A DNA stretch of 64,000 nt from Ichthyophis bannanicus (taxonomy: Eukaryota; Chordata; Amphibia; Gymnophiona; Ichthyophiidae): contig CM066037.1 of assembly GCA_033557465.1 (NCBI GenBank), forward strand, positions 513,228,686 to 513,292,685, written 5' to 3'. Below the pieces are notes generated by a model. It did no database searches and was not told the origin of the DNA. It saw nothing but the letters and a program-made list of their open reading frames with translations. Position 1 is the first letter of the stretch. Every line of letters starts with the position of its first letter. The translations under genes were made by a program, and so were the position numbers. Below are positions 45,573 through 57,640 of the stretch, piece after piece.

Positions 45573-46369
45573 AGCGTAGTCAAAGCCATCTACTTCAAAA
45601 TCCGTTCCCTCAAACACCTACGCTCCCTTCTGGACCCAGACGATTTCCGTACCATATATCAAGCGCTGATCCTGCCGCATTTTGACTTTGCAAATGCCAT
45701 CCTACAAGGTCTCCCCCAATCCACACTAACCCCCTTACAGTTGGCTATGAATGCCGCAGCTAGGGTCCTCTACGGTGCATCCAGAAACGACCACGTGACT
45801 CCTATCCTCAAACAGCTACACTGGCTACCAATTCACGGGAGAATCACCTTCAAATCCCTTGTATTAGCATTTAAGGCAATCAAAGGCACCTCATCCCTCT
45901 CACTCACGAATCTAATCCACATGGTCCCCCCACCAGAGCAAGAAGAACATCAGCTGTAAACTTGCTAGCAATACCAAAGGCTTCAACAAAGTCCAACACG
46001 AACACCACAAACAGGGCATTCAGTTTTATGTACCAATATTCTGGAACACCCTACCCCCTGACATTAGAGCCATTACCAATCTATATCAGTTCAGAAAGGC
46101 TCTCAAAACATACCTTTTCTGCCAATATTTCCCAGACAGCAACTGAACTACATATCCCCTCCAAGAAATGACCCAATCTAGAAATGCCCTCACACTGCAG
46201 TGTAGATAGTTTATGTATATAGTTAACCCAGTTATCCAAGTTTGTACTCCTGTTCAATGTAAAACCTGACAGTTTGTCGTTATGGTCGTTTTTGTTATGA
46301 TGTAAACCGCGCTGATTCTAAATAGCGCGGTATATAAGAAACTGTAATAAATAAATAAATAAATAAATA
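45573..46369 (+). mobile_element. L2-type LINE, 5'-truncated copy
   Basis: Frame 45573-45959 codes the L2 C-terminal region: FKIRSLKHLRSLLDPDDFRT, IYQALILPHFDFANAILQGL, LHWLPIHGRITFKSL. After a frameshift near 45955 a second frame reads FWNTLPPDIRAITN-like text. The 3' end has 'cgcggtatataagaaactgtaataaataaataaa' (in pieces), the L2-like tail with a TAAA/AAAT repeat. It marks the right limit of the TG/CA-rich region. Confidence 0.82.
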
Positions 46370-46449
46370 GTAATCAATAAAAATATCTTTGCTTATATTT
46401 TTTTAAAGGTATGAATAAACAGTTAGATCAAGGTGAGACGGTTGATGTG

Positions 46450-46987
46450 GAGCCCGATTCAGAAAGGGGCATATCCAGGCCATCCGGATGGCCCCGAGTA
46501 AAATGGGCCCATTAGGACCCAATTCTGTAATGCAGGAGCAAAACATATATATGGCATACAGAATCGGGCCTGAGGACCCAGCGTACCACTGCATGCCTGC
46601 GGGGACTTCCTCCCCGCAGGCTTCCCTGGGCAGCCGAGGCCTGGATCGGGCAGCAGGGACCTACCTGCACCCTGCCCCAGCTCTGGGGGGGGGGTTCTGA
46701 CCCTGATGGTCCGGTTTGTTCTGCTTATTCCATCTTCGAGGTGGAATAAGCAGCATGTTCCCCCTGACTCCGCAGAATGTATAGGGCCGTGACCAGAATC
46801 TGCCCTATATGTCCTGTTGCCTCGTCCCGCCCCCGCTCCGCCCCCTCCTGTCCCCCGCCAGCTCTCCCCGTACTGTTGCTCTAGCCATGCGGGGAGGGCC
46901 TGAGGTGGAATAATGGCAGGATGGCTTGCGGGGCTGCATGTTGGCCGGAACATGCAGCCTAGCAAGTCGCCTCTCTGAATCAGGCCC
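46450..46987. mobile_element. 540-bp inverted-repeat element inside CR1
   Basis: The left end GAGCCCGATTCAGAAAGG matches the inverted right end GGGCCTGATTCAGAGAGG. It separates CR1 text 'cggttgat' from 'gtgtacctgg', which are contiguous in other CR1 copies. No coding frame. A 10-bp palindrome GCTGCATGTT/AACATGCAGC lies near 46933-46958. The superfamily is not clear and no clean target duplication is seen. Confidence 0.7.
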
Positions 46988-47560
46988 ATAGTGTACCTGG
47001 ATTTTCAGAAAGCCTTTGACAAGGTCTCTTATGAGAGACTCTTGGTCAAATTAAAAAAATCGTGGGATAGGAGGCAGTGTACTATTGTGGATCAGGAACT
47101 GGTTAAAAGATAGAAAGCAGAGAGTAGGGCTAAATGGCCAATTTTCTCAATGGAGAAAAGTAAATAATGGAGCACCCCAGGGATCTGTGCGAGGCCTGCT
47201 GCTTTTTAATATCTTCATAAATGACCTGGAAATTAAAATAACGAGTGAGGTGATCAAATCTGCAGATGGCACAAAATTATTCAAAACTGTTAAAACCCAA
47301 GAGGATTGTGAAAAATTACAAGAGGACCTTGATAAGAGGACCTTGGATGTTCAAATGGCAGATGAAATTTAATGCGGACAAGTGCAAAGTTGTGCACCTA
47401 CGTAAGAACAACCCAAACTACGGTTACACAAGTCAAGCTTCCACATTAGGAACCACTACCCAGGAAAAGGTTTTAGGTGTCCTCATGGATATTATGTTGA
47501 AACCCTCCCACCCAGTGTGCAGTGGCAGCCAAGAAAGCAAATAGAATGCTAGGAATCATA

Positions 47561-48987
47561 TATCATCTTCTACTACTTACCAGACTGCAAGAATTTGGAG
47601 TCAAAGGAACACCACTGTGATGGTTCAAATCTTATCTAACAGACAGAAAACAGCAAGTAAAAATAGGTCCTAATTCATCCAAGACATACCGTCAACTACA
47701 AGGAATTCCGCAAGGATCTGCCCTATCAGCACCACTTTTTAATCTCTACATTCAACCCATCTGCAAAATTATCCAAAAACATAACGTCTATTACCACATA
47801 TATGCAGATGAAATTATGTTATGCATCCCATTAGACACTACCAATCCCAGTCTGAATAGGATAGTCGAATGCTTCAGCGAAGTTGCCTCATAGTTAGCTG
47901 AACATAACCTGAACATAAACTACAAAAAACCAGAGGTCCTTTACATATTAAGAGATGAAACATTCAAACCCATTCAAGCCCCTAACAGCCCTGAAAGTAA
48001 AAGACGCATACCTCAAGTTAAAAAATGAAGTCAAATACCTAGGCCTCACAATTGATAGACAACTAAACATGACCACCCATATTAACAAGACCACAAGAGA
48101 AATATACTCCAAGATAAAAACCTTACAGCACCTACGACCTCTCCTATCTACTAGCGATTTCTGCACAACACTCCAAGCAATGGTACTGCCCCACCTAGAC
48201 TTCTGTAATAGCATACTTACAGGCCTCCCAAAGCAAACTATACAGCACCTCCAGTTGGCACAGAACACAGTTGCCCGAACCATCACCAAAACCTCAATAA
48301 CAGAACCAGTCACACCAAAAATGCAAAAACCTCACTGGTTTCCAATAAACAGCAGAATAAAATGTAAAAACCTACATATCATCTTCAAAACCCTTCATTC
48401 TTAACCCCCTACTTACCTAAGATCACTCCTACAGACCACCCCAGCAAATAGAGAAAGGAGAACCCATGCTAGAAACTCTCTGGCCACTCCGGCAGAATTC
48501 TCCAAAAGTAACGCATCCACATCCAGCAGAGTCTTCTCTCTCTATGCACCAGGACCATGGAACTCGCTCCCAGAGAAAATACGATCAACAAAAGAGCCTC
48601 AAGTATTCCACAAGCTTCTAAAAACATTGTTAATCCAAGAATACTTTCACAAATCAATTACATAACATGCCACCCAGACCGCTAGCTAGAGAACACCAAC
48701 CCACACTACCAACAAAATACTTTCATTATTATACATACCTTAAAATCTTGTTATTGCAAACATTTATTTATTTATTTATTTATTTACTTCTCTTATATAC
48801 CGCGCTATTAAAAACATAACCAGCATTGTAAATATAACTGTAATGTAAATAGTTACCTGTTATGTAAATGTTATATGGGAAATGGATTCGCTTGCTGTAA
48901 AAGTTACCTGTTACTTGAATAGTTATCTGTTCTATGTAAACCACCTTGATTTACTGATGGGGTGGTATATAAAATCACATAAATAAA
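47561..48987 (+). mobile_element. L2 LINE nested in CR1
   Basis: Splits CR1 text 'gctaggaatcata' (47560) from 'ggaaaggcatgg' (48988), contiguous in the left copy at 2241-2270. Coding remains: LQGIPQGSALSAPLFNLYIQ (RT motif B, about 47697), YHIYADEIML (catalytic box YADE instead of YADD), NEVKYLGLTIDRQLNMTTHI, LQAMVLPHLDFCNSILTGLP and HWFPINSRIKCKNLH. It ends 'ggggtggtatataaaatcacataaataaataa' (in pieces), the L2 tail. Several stops and the lost second Asp show it is dead. Confidence 0.85.
48761..48815 (-). repeat. short SINE/L2 tail fragment in L2
   Basis: (TTTA)n followed by 'cttctcttataccgcgctatt'-like text is the reverse of the shared L2/SINE 3' tail, inserted in opposite orientation inside the L2 3' region. 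Confidence 0.55.
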
Positions 48988-49638
48988 TAAGGAAAGGCAT
49001 GGAGAATAAAACCAAGGATATTATAATGCCTCTGTATCATTCCATACTGCAACCACACCTTGAATACTGTGTGCAAGTCTGGTTGCCATATCTTATAAAG
49101 GATATAGCGGAATTAGAAAGGGTACAGAGAAGAGCCACCAAAATGGTAAAGGGGCGGAAGGATACCCTTAAGAGGAGAGGCTAAAAAGGTTAAAGCTTTT
49201 CAACTTGGAAAAGAGAAGGCTGAGGGAAGATATGATAGAGGTCTATAAATTAATGAATGGAGTGGAATGGGTAAATGTAGACAATGTTTACGCCATCAAA
49301 AAGTAGAAAGACTAGGGGACATGCAATGAAGCTACAACATAACCCATTTAAGACTAATAAGAGAAAATATTTTTTCATTCAACGACTAATCAAACTCTGG
49401 AATCACAGCTGTTAGTAAGCTGGGTTTAAAAAAAGTTTGAACAAGTTGCTGGAGGAAAGGTCCATAAACCATTATTAAAGAGGACTCTGGAAATCTACTG
49501 CTTACCCCAGTACAAGCATTGTGGAACCTGTGTGTCTTCTTGGGAAACTGTCAGGTACTTGTGACCTGGATTGGCCACTGTTGGAAAAGGATACTGGGCT
49601 TGTTCTGACCCAATATGGCATTTATTATGTTCTTATGC

Positions 49639-52499
49639 TTTAGCACAAAGACTCCAGTCCTCAAAGTACATAGCCAATGTGGGTAAAAATATGAGGCCTT
49701 CAGCAGATCATAGGCTGAGGACCTCAAGAAACATGCACCATTGTACCCTTGTCTTAACTAAATCATAGCCTCATGTCCACCATCAAAGAACTCCAACAGG
49801 GCTCAATATTAAAAAAACAAACAAACAACCCCCTGTACTTCAATATTTAGGATCCTAAATTTGTGTCCTATTTTCAGCCACACTTAGGAGCCTAAACTTT
49901 CAGTTTAAAATTCATCCTAAATTAAGCACTTAAAATGTATGCTCCTAAGTTTAGGCCTGCTTTTGTTTAAAAGCCAAAGGTTTATATACTGCATGTAGCT
50001 TGTGCACTGTCCTTGGAGAATGCCTTGCTAGATATTTTCTCTTTCTAAGATATGTTTTCAGAATTCAGATAAAATCTCATGGAGAAGAAAGCGACTTTGC
50101 TGGGGAGAAGGCAGTGTGCTTTGTGTCGGTGGTCAGGCTTTTCTCTGTATATTCTCTTTCTTGATCTTGGCAAAACAATCACCGGAAAACAGCAATGTAC
50201 AAAGTGCACGCATACATTTTTAACTGCCGGAGCTTATAGTGGTCTGCTGCTTGCATGAAGGAAAGAGGACAGATAAGGATGGATCTAATTTCCTGAAGTT
50301 AATCAGCGGCCAGGCTCTCAGGGCTCTGACTGGCAGATAAGCTGCGGTTTATTTCCCTAAGTAAAGTTTAAAAGCTAACCTTTCTTCTGACACATCAGTG
50401 CTGTGTCTTGGGTATACTTTATACTTGTCGAACCAGATGTGCATGCAAAGCCCTGACTAGGAATGCTTTTAATTAGAGGGCAAACGACCCTTTTCTCTCT
50501 GTGTGAGTGCTTTTTCCACAGCCTCATTCCAGCTCCCCCTCCGACCTCACAGCTCGATGCGGAAACCCACACTAGCAGTGCTGGGGCCACGATCGGAGGT
50601 GCCCTAAGCAGACCCTCCATCCTGCCACCCCTCCACTGTCCCCACCCCATTGCTACCCCTGGCACCCTTCTGCGGTACCTGCGGTGGTGGCAACACTTAT
50701 CTAAACGCTTTGGCATTGCGCTATAGTTTCCATCTTCTGTTCTGTGCCTCTTCCTGCCCCCTCTGACACAGACTTACAGAAGCAACAGACAGGAGAAGAC
50801 AGAAACCGCAATGCAGCGCCAAAGAACTTACAGTAGGTTAAGTGCGGCCGGCGTGTTAAGTTTAGCCGTCTGGCCTTTGGCACAATTCACTGCATTAGCT
50901 AACGCTTCCTTATTATGCATCTGCACGGATTTAAATGGGGGATGCGCTGCCGCTAGCGCAGGCATCTGTGCTGTGTTTGGTCATGTTAGATTCGTTTTTG
51001 CATTCTGCACCCACACTAGCGAAAAAAATGTGGTATAATCACTGTGCACGTGTCTGCATAAGGGGCAGCTCACAACTCTGCATCAGGCGGTCAGAGAGCT
51101 GTGCTGACCTCTTCTGATGGGGTTTCTGATCCAGGAGCGAGTAGAGCTGCCAGTGACCTTATTCCAGAAAGGAGACCTTTTGGACTTACATCCCAGGACA
51201 TGGAGGTATATGCAGTCCCTGCTTTTATCGTTTGAAATCAGTGCTGTAGGGGCCCCAGGATGTGGTTCTCATAAACCAGGACATGGTGGGACCCAGGGCA
51301 GAAATTTCAGAGGGGCAGCAAAGCCCACCAGTAGATATCTATTTCAGTTTCAGACACACTTGGAAGTCTAGGCAGTTTCCCAGTTTGCATGTCCCCAATG
51401 CCAGCCCTGAGACATCTAGACTTGGTCTGAAAGCTTCCTTCTGGAAGTGATTCACTTGGCAGTTCGGACAAGTTTGTGCACCTAGGAGCACTTTGCTACA
51501 AGTCTTCAGAAGGAGGGATTGATTTTCTGTTATTCGATCAGAATGGTTTGTTTTCCCTTTTAGCAGCAGCGACATTTAGCAGAAGAGGCGATTTTTACTT
51601 CTGAGCTGGAATCACGCAGCTGCTGAGCCTTACAAAGGGTTTTAAAGCCAGTGGGAAGATGTGAAGGACTGCTTTGACCTGGTTTTTCTTTTGTAATATC
51701 AGTATTACACACATTGTTTAGGCTTGGGGCAAAAAAGACAGCATCGTTTCATAAAGTGACTGCATTTTCTAGCTCTAACATGCAGTACTGAATGCAAATT
51801 GGGACACTCACCTTTCTTAGCTTCTCATTCCTGGAGTGCCCACATTTATATTACAAAGATAAGAGACAGTCTAAAGGTTTCTAACCACTCTGTCTCAGAG
51901 CCTTTCTCCTATGCCTTTGGGTTTCCAGCTCAGCCAGGGCCAGTCTCTCCTAGGGCTGTGACACCATGAACTTTCAATGGTAACTATCTTGGTTTCTCCC
52001 CCTCCCATTTTAAACTTTCCCCCCAGACAATTCAGAATCTTGTGTATGTGCAACCTGAATCTGGCCACTGGGTGTTGCTATTGTGTTACAGCTGTGACTC
52101 TCTTCCTATCTGTAGACTGTGAAAACAGTTTCCACATCATTCCTAGTTCTGGATGACTGGAGGAATCAAGCCTAGGTCATCCTCAGGGCAACCAGGGCCT
52201 GTATATCAGCCCTTATTCCTCACAAATCCTTAAAATTTATCCACTCCATTGACCCAAATACAATAATCTATCAACCTTGACACGAAATGTCCTATTTCTC
52301 TCTAAGCATAACTACCAGACAGGGCATTCCAAAATTGTGCTGGGGGAGAAAACCCCGTAAATGTCCAATTGTGCACGGAGATCAGTTTCAATTCTGCTTT
52401 AGTAGGCAGCTTCAAGTGGACATCCAGACTAGAGTGAAGCAACTGTGCTTGTAAATATAGCCAAACATGCATTACCTCCTCCAAACCCATTGAACAAGC
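49639..52499. other. no gene seen
   Basis: About 2.9 kb of ordinary mixed composition. Short frames (for example 50463-50726, 50375-50716 minus) show no domain and overlap one another. Possible unique host intergenic or intronic DNA. Confidence 0.45.
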
Positions 52500-54080
52500 A
52501 CATTCCGTATGCGTTATGTGCAAACCCTTCCTGCAGTAACCAATGACCACCATAGGTACAGTGGAAGTATTAGCAAGCAGTACTATCAGAGCCAGTCATC
52601 ATTACATAGCAGCATGCTAGGGGGAGGGACCTATAGGATATATGAGAATGGCCCCAGCACAGGAAATGTATGGCTGGTATCTGATAATGCACCTGGAAGA
52701 TGATACCTGGGGACATGGGGGCCATGCCACCTGCATAGGAGAGCCCCCTGGCTATTGTGGTAAGGAAGCCTATCCTAAGTTAGGGGAAAGGGAAGAAGGC
52801 AAAGAGTTCACCCTAGTAAAAGGGCCCCTTTTGCAAGGTCAGGGAAACAAAGCCACAACCTCACCTAGGAACCAGAAAACCCCCAGCTGGAACAGGTTTC
52901 ATGTTTCCCCTAGTGAAATAAGGGAGAGTGAATACAGACCTAAGGTCCAAGACCCTTACGTCAGTAAGCTCCCTGATTACTCAGGTGCCAGAAAGCAGAG
53001 TGATCTCCGTCACCTGGGAAGAGAGGAGGTGGGGCTAGAACCCTGGAGATATAAGCCTATGCTAGATTATAGTAAAGGAGAAAGAGAGAGGGTGGAAGGA
53101 ACGCCAGAAGCAAAGACAGAGGCAAAGGCAAGAAGAGGAGAAAGAGAGAGAGAGAAGCTGATATAAGCCGAGGCACAGGTACGAGCCTAAGAAGCCTGAT
53201 TAATGCTGAGCAGAGCAGGAGAAGCCTGACTTATGCTGGGCAATACAGAGGAGCAGGAGATGTCTCAGCTCTAACGAGAGGCTGTTAGCCGAGCCCGGTA
53301 AGCCAGAAGGAGAGTCAGAGTCTATGCAACTACGAGAGCCTGATGCTGAGCTGAATGAGGAAGACACCCTCATGGATTGCTCTTTGTGCCAAGCCTTAGC
53401 CACAGAAGGGTTGAAGGAAAGCCAGCCCTGAGAGGAAGCCCTCCAGAGAAAGATAACCATAAGAAGCAGGTAGATGGATTGTAAATTCCCACGTGGTAAA
53501 GAGGGGAAGTTTTACTGAGATGTAAGAACAAGCTGGAGTTGTGAATTGTGCTTGTTAACCACCTGCTACCTGTGAAGTGAGACGGCGAGAAGCAAAATTA
53601 ACTGTGAGGAAAAAGCTTTTTTACTCTTGAGTTTTCCAGAGAAACCTGAATAGAACTTTGTTTGCACGTTGAAAGTTTGTTCCTTTTTGGAGTTTTTGTT
53701 TTGCTTGTTAATTGGAAAACAGCCTGGAAAGGTTTGAGACTGCAAAAGAAGGCAAACTGCCACAGAAGAAAGCCTGTTTTGTGTTTTGTGCTTTAACCAG
53801 CAAGGCTAAAGGAAGCTGGTAGCCTTGCTGTTAAAAGGCTATGTTTTTCTAAGCTGAAGAATACTTTAAGCTGCCACTTTGGTTTTGGGTTTTTGTTTTG
53901 CTTATAACCTGTTGTACTTTGAAGAAGCCTGGAGAAGTATGCCTGAATGTGGTATTTATGAACCTTATTTGTGCTCAATAAATTTCTGTCATTGCCTTAC
54001 CCCAAGGAGCCCGACTACAGCTTTCTACCTGAAGCCCATATATAGCGCAATTAAACTACATTTCCCAGAAAACATTGCGG
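52500..54080 (+). mobile_element. possible LTR-like non-autonomous element
   Basis: Frame 52642-53166 (174 codons) is polar, with a Lys/Glu/Arg-rich end (TEAKARRGEREREKL), and no known domain. It is followed by an AATAAA at about 53977 and 'cccgactacagctttctacc' (54010), then ACTACATTTCCCAG (54056). The element ending at 57.95 kb has the same order of AATAAA, CCCGACTGCAACTCAC and ACTACAACACCCAG. This suggests two members of one family with LTR-like 3' ends. The left boundary is a guess. Confidence 0.35.
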
Positions 54081-54879
54081 GGAATTAGTCAGTTAAGGCT
54101 GAAAGGGGAAAGTTCCTCATACAACCATGCCCCTCTAAGCTAGAGGCGAGTGGTGAGGGCGTGACACTATTCACGTCATGGGTGACTATAATGGCTGCAT
54201 CTGCTACCACACCTAACATATAGGAATGCATGCAGGAACTGAATAGCTGTAGGTACACCAGTTGAGCAAGACAAATACAGCCACAGCATGCAATCCAAAC
54301 AGTGGACAAGCCATGCCAAAGACATGTATTCTTATAGATGACAGCAGAAGGATATAGGCACATTGTGGTGACCTTGTCTGGGAGATTTATGAACTGGTCC
54401 TGACACAACTCCGGCGTAGCAGGGCATATAACCAAAGGGAATGATGTGTCAGGCCAAACCATAGAAAGCTTGGCATACCACATGTTGCATGACCATAGTG
54501 TCCCCATTGCTTCTCATTGCTGTGCAGGGATGTATACCTCCATCGCAATACACAAAAATATTGTAGGTGCACTCACTGCACCCAGACATCCACATGCTGA
54601 CTTATCCTCTGATAGGGACCACATAGACACAGTGGGCCAGGTAATATTTGCCAATATCCTGTGTATGCAGGGCCCTACACAGCAATGGCCCCGAACACCA
54701 AAGCCTCTCTATATTATAGCCTGTAGTTAGGATGGAGGGCTAAGCAGCTTACCAGCCAACAACACTAACAGTGAGGGGAGTGGTTGTGGGAGTAAGAAGG
54801 CATAAATAGATTCTTAACATTGTATGATGATGGTCACATTGACTTTTGTCAATATATTCACCCTTGTATTCACTAAAAG
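54081..54879. other. no clear gene; probable decayed Harbinger DNA
   Basis: Lies between the LTR-like end and the decayed transposase. No domain is visible; TG/CA words resemble the giant element, so it may be the 3' part of the decayed Harbinger. Confidence 0.35.
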
Positions 54880-56150
54880 GTCTAGCTTGGCACCACATTC
54901 TCTGTAGAGTCAAAATCTCTGTCTGGGTCCTCGTGTATGTCGTCCTCTGATAGATCTATGCCTTTCTGGGTAGCAATGTTGTGCAGTATGCAACGGGTTG
55001 TAAAGATGTCACATACTTTGTCTCTGAACCTACAGAGGTTTCCGTATAATCCTGTTGAGGTACCTGGACCTGCACTTGAGGACTCCAAAGGTTTGCTCTA
55101 TGACTGATGTGGTTTTCTGGTGTGCCCTACTTGTATTTCGAGTTGTGGGGTGTCATGTGGTGTCTGTGGTGTTGAGCCAGGTCCTCAGGGGTTGACCTTG
55201 ATCACATTTGGAGGAGAGAAGGAACAAGGGGGCATTGCTTATTGAATGAGCAAATGATACATAGTGGTAAATAACGCATGGTATACACTTTCAAAGGCTA
55301 TATAGACAGACTGTACTGTGGACTGTGGACAGAGAATAAGACACCTGTCCTAGTATTCCTGGCCATTCGATGCATTGGAGCTTGCACCTATGGACTTCCA
55401 AGGCCCACAGTAGTGGGGAACAGATTGAAGGTTTCCCTCGAAGTTGTACAATGACTGCAGGTATTTGGACATTCATCCTGTGGAGCAGCCTTTTGGCGAC
55501 AAAAGCCTTTCAGACCACTATAATATACTGTCATGGAATAGTTTGCCTTACCTAGTAGCCAGATATCTTCCAGTTGTCCAGTGGCACCAGCTAGTTCAAG
55601 CCTGAAATGCTAGAGCACATATGCATCATGGCAGACTCTGGGATACCTCACATACACATTTGTGATAACAAATTGAGCAATATAGACCACTTGAATAGTT
55701 ATGAAATGGTAATTCCAGCAGTTCCTGTAAGTGCTCTTATCCTGGTCATGTGGTCTAAAGGACATACACATGTAATCTATGGCTCCCCAATGTGGAGGGG
55801 ATATCAGCAATTGCATGAAAATCCCTCATGGTCTGTTCCCTTTGGTCCTGGCTGAGTGGGATCTTCGTGCATCCTTCTTGCATGAATAACTCAATACAAT
55901 GAAAAGTGGCAGATTGGGTAATGACTGTATTGAAATTACAACAAGCTGGAAGCTACCAGTGGCAAGGAATGCCAAGGTTGTGGTACTTTGACATGCACTG
56001 GTAAGGCATGACTTCTTTGAGTAGGGGCTTTGAGGTCAGTTCTCAACAGCTCACAGAGGTCTGCAACGATGGCCTTATTCAGACAGTATATCTGGAACAC
56101 CTTCTCTGTGAGCTGCAGAAACTGATCTTGAGCCTATAGACCCATGGGTC
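54880..56150 (-). pseudogene. decayed Harbinger transposase copy
   Basis: Minus-strand pieces follow the order of the intact transposase at 17-20 kb: EKVFQIYCLNKAIVADLCEL (about 56110-56050), LKAPTQRSHALP (about 56036-56000), GAIDYMCMSFRPHD (about 55784, the first catalytic Asp), YRNCWNYHFITIQVV, ITNVYVRYPRVCHDAYVL (about 55664-55610, second Asp) and, after a shift, CDIFTTRCILHNIATQKGID with an acidic tail (about 55010-54890). The Glu-bearing VIERTFG block is present only as traces (about 55110-55080). Several frameshifts and stops make it a pseudogene. It is not a close copy of the intact gene, so it represents an older or different lineage. Confidence 0.8.
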
Positions 56151-56294
56151 CTAGCAGCTGCATCTTCTGCGCTGTGCCTGTTGCAGATGCTGGACCTGGA
56201 GCTATCTTCTCTGCCTTCTCCTCTGAAGCAACAGTCTCCCCTGCTGACTGTGCACACAGTGGCACCAAATGTTTGGCAGCAGATACAGCAGGGG

Positions 56295-56614
56295 CAGTGG
56301 CGTACTAAGGGCGGGGTGGGGCGGTGGGTATGGCCCAACCCGGGTGCCTGTTTGGAGCAGGGTGCACCCCCAACTGGGCCCACACTTTGGAGGCAGCATA
56401 GCAAACTTACCTTAAAACCGGGAGGCTTGTTGCGAATCTGGAGACTTTGGCCCGGTAGAGAAGAACCGCCAGGCCTAGATTGGAGGTGATGCGGCAAGCC
56501 ACTTGGCTTTAAGGTAAGTTTGCTGCCCTGCCTCTGAAATGTGGGCCCGGTGGGGGGGGAGGGGGTGTGTGGGTTCACCAGCCCTGGGTACCAAGGGGGC
56601 TAGGAATGCCACTG
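56295..56614. mobile_element. foldback/hAT-like MITE
   Basis: The ends are CAGTGGCGTACTAAGG (56295) and, inverted, CAGTGGCATTCCTAGCC (ending 56614). The two halves are related as long imperfect inverted repeats, with a perfect inner pair GCAAACTTACCTTAAA (56401-56416) and its complement (56508-56523). CAGTGGCG-type ends suggest hAT, but I see no clean 8-bp target duplication. Confidence 0.7.
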
Positions 56615-57640
56615 AACAGTAGCAATGGTCAGATCGCAAGTGTTGTAAGTGGGGCTGCCACGGTTATCCATGGATATTGTCATGGTGTAGATTTATCAGA
56701 ACCTATGGAGATAGGTAAAACTGCAGAGAATGGATCTGACACTGACAGCTCAGAGAAGCACATGGCCCAGAGTTGCTGTAGGCAATGTATACAAACAATG
56801 TCACAAGGTGGGAGAACACGCCCAAGCAGCAAGCAGGCTCAGGATTCATTAGATAATGAAGGGCAGCTGAGAGGGGGCGGAGTTCAGGCAGACACTACGA
56901 CACACGCACATAAAACTAACTCACCTGAAGTTAGGAGGGGCAGAGCTGATGGAACCAGATGTGGTGGAGCCGAGAGGACGAGTGGTGGAACAAGGTGTGG
57001 ATCCAGGAGAGCTGAGAGATCCAGTTCCAGAGCAACAAGGGACAACCACAGAGACTGCTCCAGAGAGCAGCATACAGACAAGCACAAGCTCAGTGACGTT
57101 TACCACGAAGGTAGCAGAGAACACGGTCTTGGAGCCAGGCTTAGGAAAGCCGAGGAAGCTAGCCACCCCAGCTGCAGGCACAGAAGGGAAAAGGAGTTCT
57201 GGCCTGAAGACGTTTTCATGTCAGAGGAAAAGCTGAAAGGAAAAGGCAGCAGGAACCTTCCGTACTGGCCAAGCCCTGTTAACTCAGCTGTACTGAAAAA
57301 CTCCGGTCTAAGGGAGCTAGAAGGTAGGCTGTTTAATTCTAATATAAGGAAAGCTGAATGCAGAAGTTTTCCCTGCAGTTGTCAGAGTTTGTGGGGCTCT
57401 CAGGGAAGAAACTATAGAGAATTTGGTAATCTTCCATTCCACTCTGTTACTGAGGAGGAGGGGAAGTCTCAGTGCCGTGAGGAGAGACTGTTTGGCAATA
57501 GCACTTTTTACAATCCGAAAGAAGGACAGTCTGAAGGGGAATGTGAGGAAATGCAACTTGATATTTATGGGGAACAACCCTCAGATGATTGCATGGATTG
57601 TACACTCATCATTGCTGACCATATTACCTCTTTATGCTGA
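56567..57640 (+). CDS. 357-codon frame of unknown function
   Basis: The longest non-repeat frame in the window. The ATG at 56567 lies inside the foldback element, so the first ~16 residues come from it; a later start such as MEIGKTAENGSDTDSSEKHM (56705) is more likely if it is real. The protein is polar, rich in Arg, Ser, Gly and Glu, with an RRGRADGTRCGGAERTSGG-type low-complexity stretch around 100-140, and it ends CTLIIADHITSLC. No catalytic motif, Cys/His cluster or membrane segment is seen. The downstream 3' signals (AATAAA at about 57844, CCCGACTGCAACTC) match those of the element at 52.5-54.1 kb. It is probably the gag-like or chance frame of a non-autonomous retroelement, not a host gene. 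Confidence 0.4.
   Translation: MWVHQPWVPRGLGMPLNSSNGQIASVVSGAATVIHGYCHGVDLSEPMEIGKTAENGSDTDSSEKHMAQSCCRQCIQTMSQGGRTRPSSKQAQDSLDNEGQLRGGGVQADTTTHAHKTNSPEVRRGRADGTRCGGAERTSGGTRCGSRRAERSSSRATRDNHRDCSREQHTDKHKLSDVYHEGSREHGLGARLRKAEEASHPSCRHRREKEFWPEDVFMSEEKLKGKGSRNLPYWPSPVNSAVLKNSGLRELEGRLFNSNIRKAECRSFPCSCQSLWGSQGRNYREFGNLPFHSVTEEEGKSQCREERLFGNSTFYNPKEGQSEGECEEMQLDIYGEQPSDDCMDCTLIIADHITSLC

Larger units (their letters stand above)
46385..49638 (+). mobile_element. second CR1 LINE copy, with two nested insertions
   Basis: Starts inside the RT ('ggtatgaataaacagttagatcaagg'), continues after an insertion with DFQKAFDKV (about 46995) and LKDRKQRVGLNGQFSQW, GAPQGSVRGLLLFNIFINDL (motif B, 47170-47225), a damaged catalytic box SADGTK in place of FADDTK, then after a second insertion resumes at 'ggaaaggcatggag' (48990), with LERVQRRATKMVKG (49113-49160), and ends in TTATGTTCTTATG (49626-49638). 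It is dead. The 5' end abuts the L2 tail at about 46370. Confidence 0.85.

Noticed and set aside
50375..50726. Overlapping 87- and 113-codon frames on opposite strands
   Set aside because: No motif, mutually antisense, no splice or promoter support.
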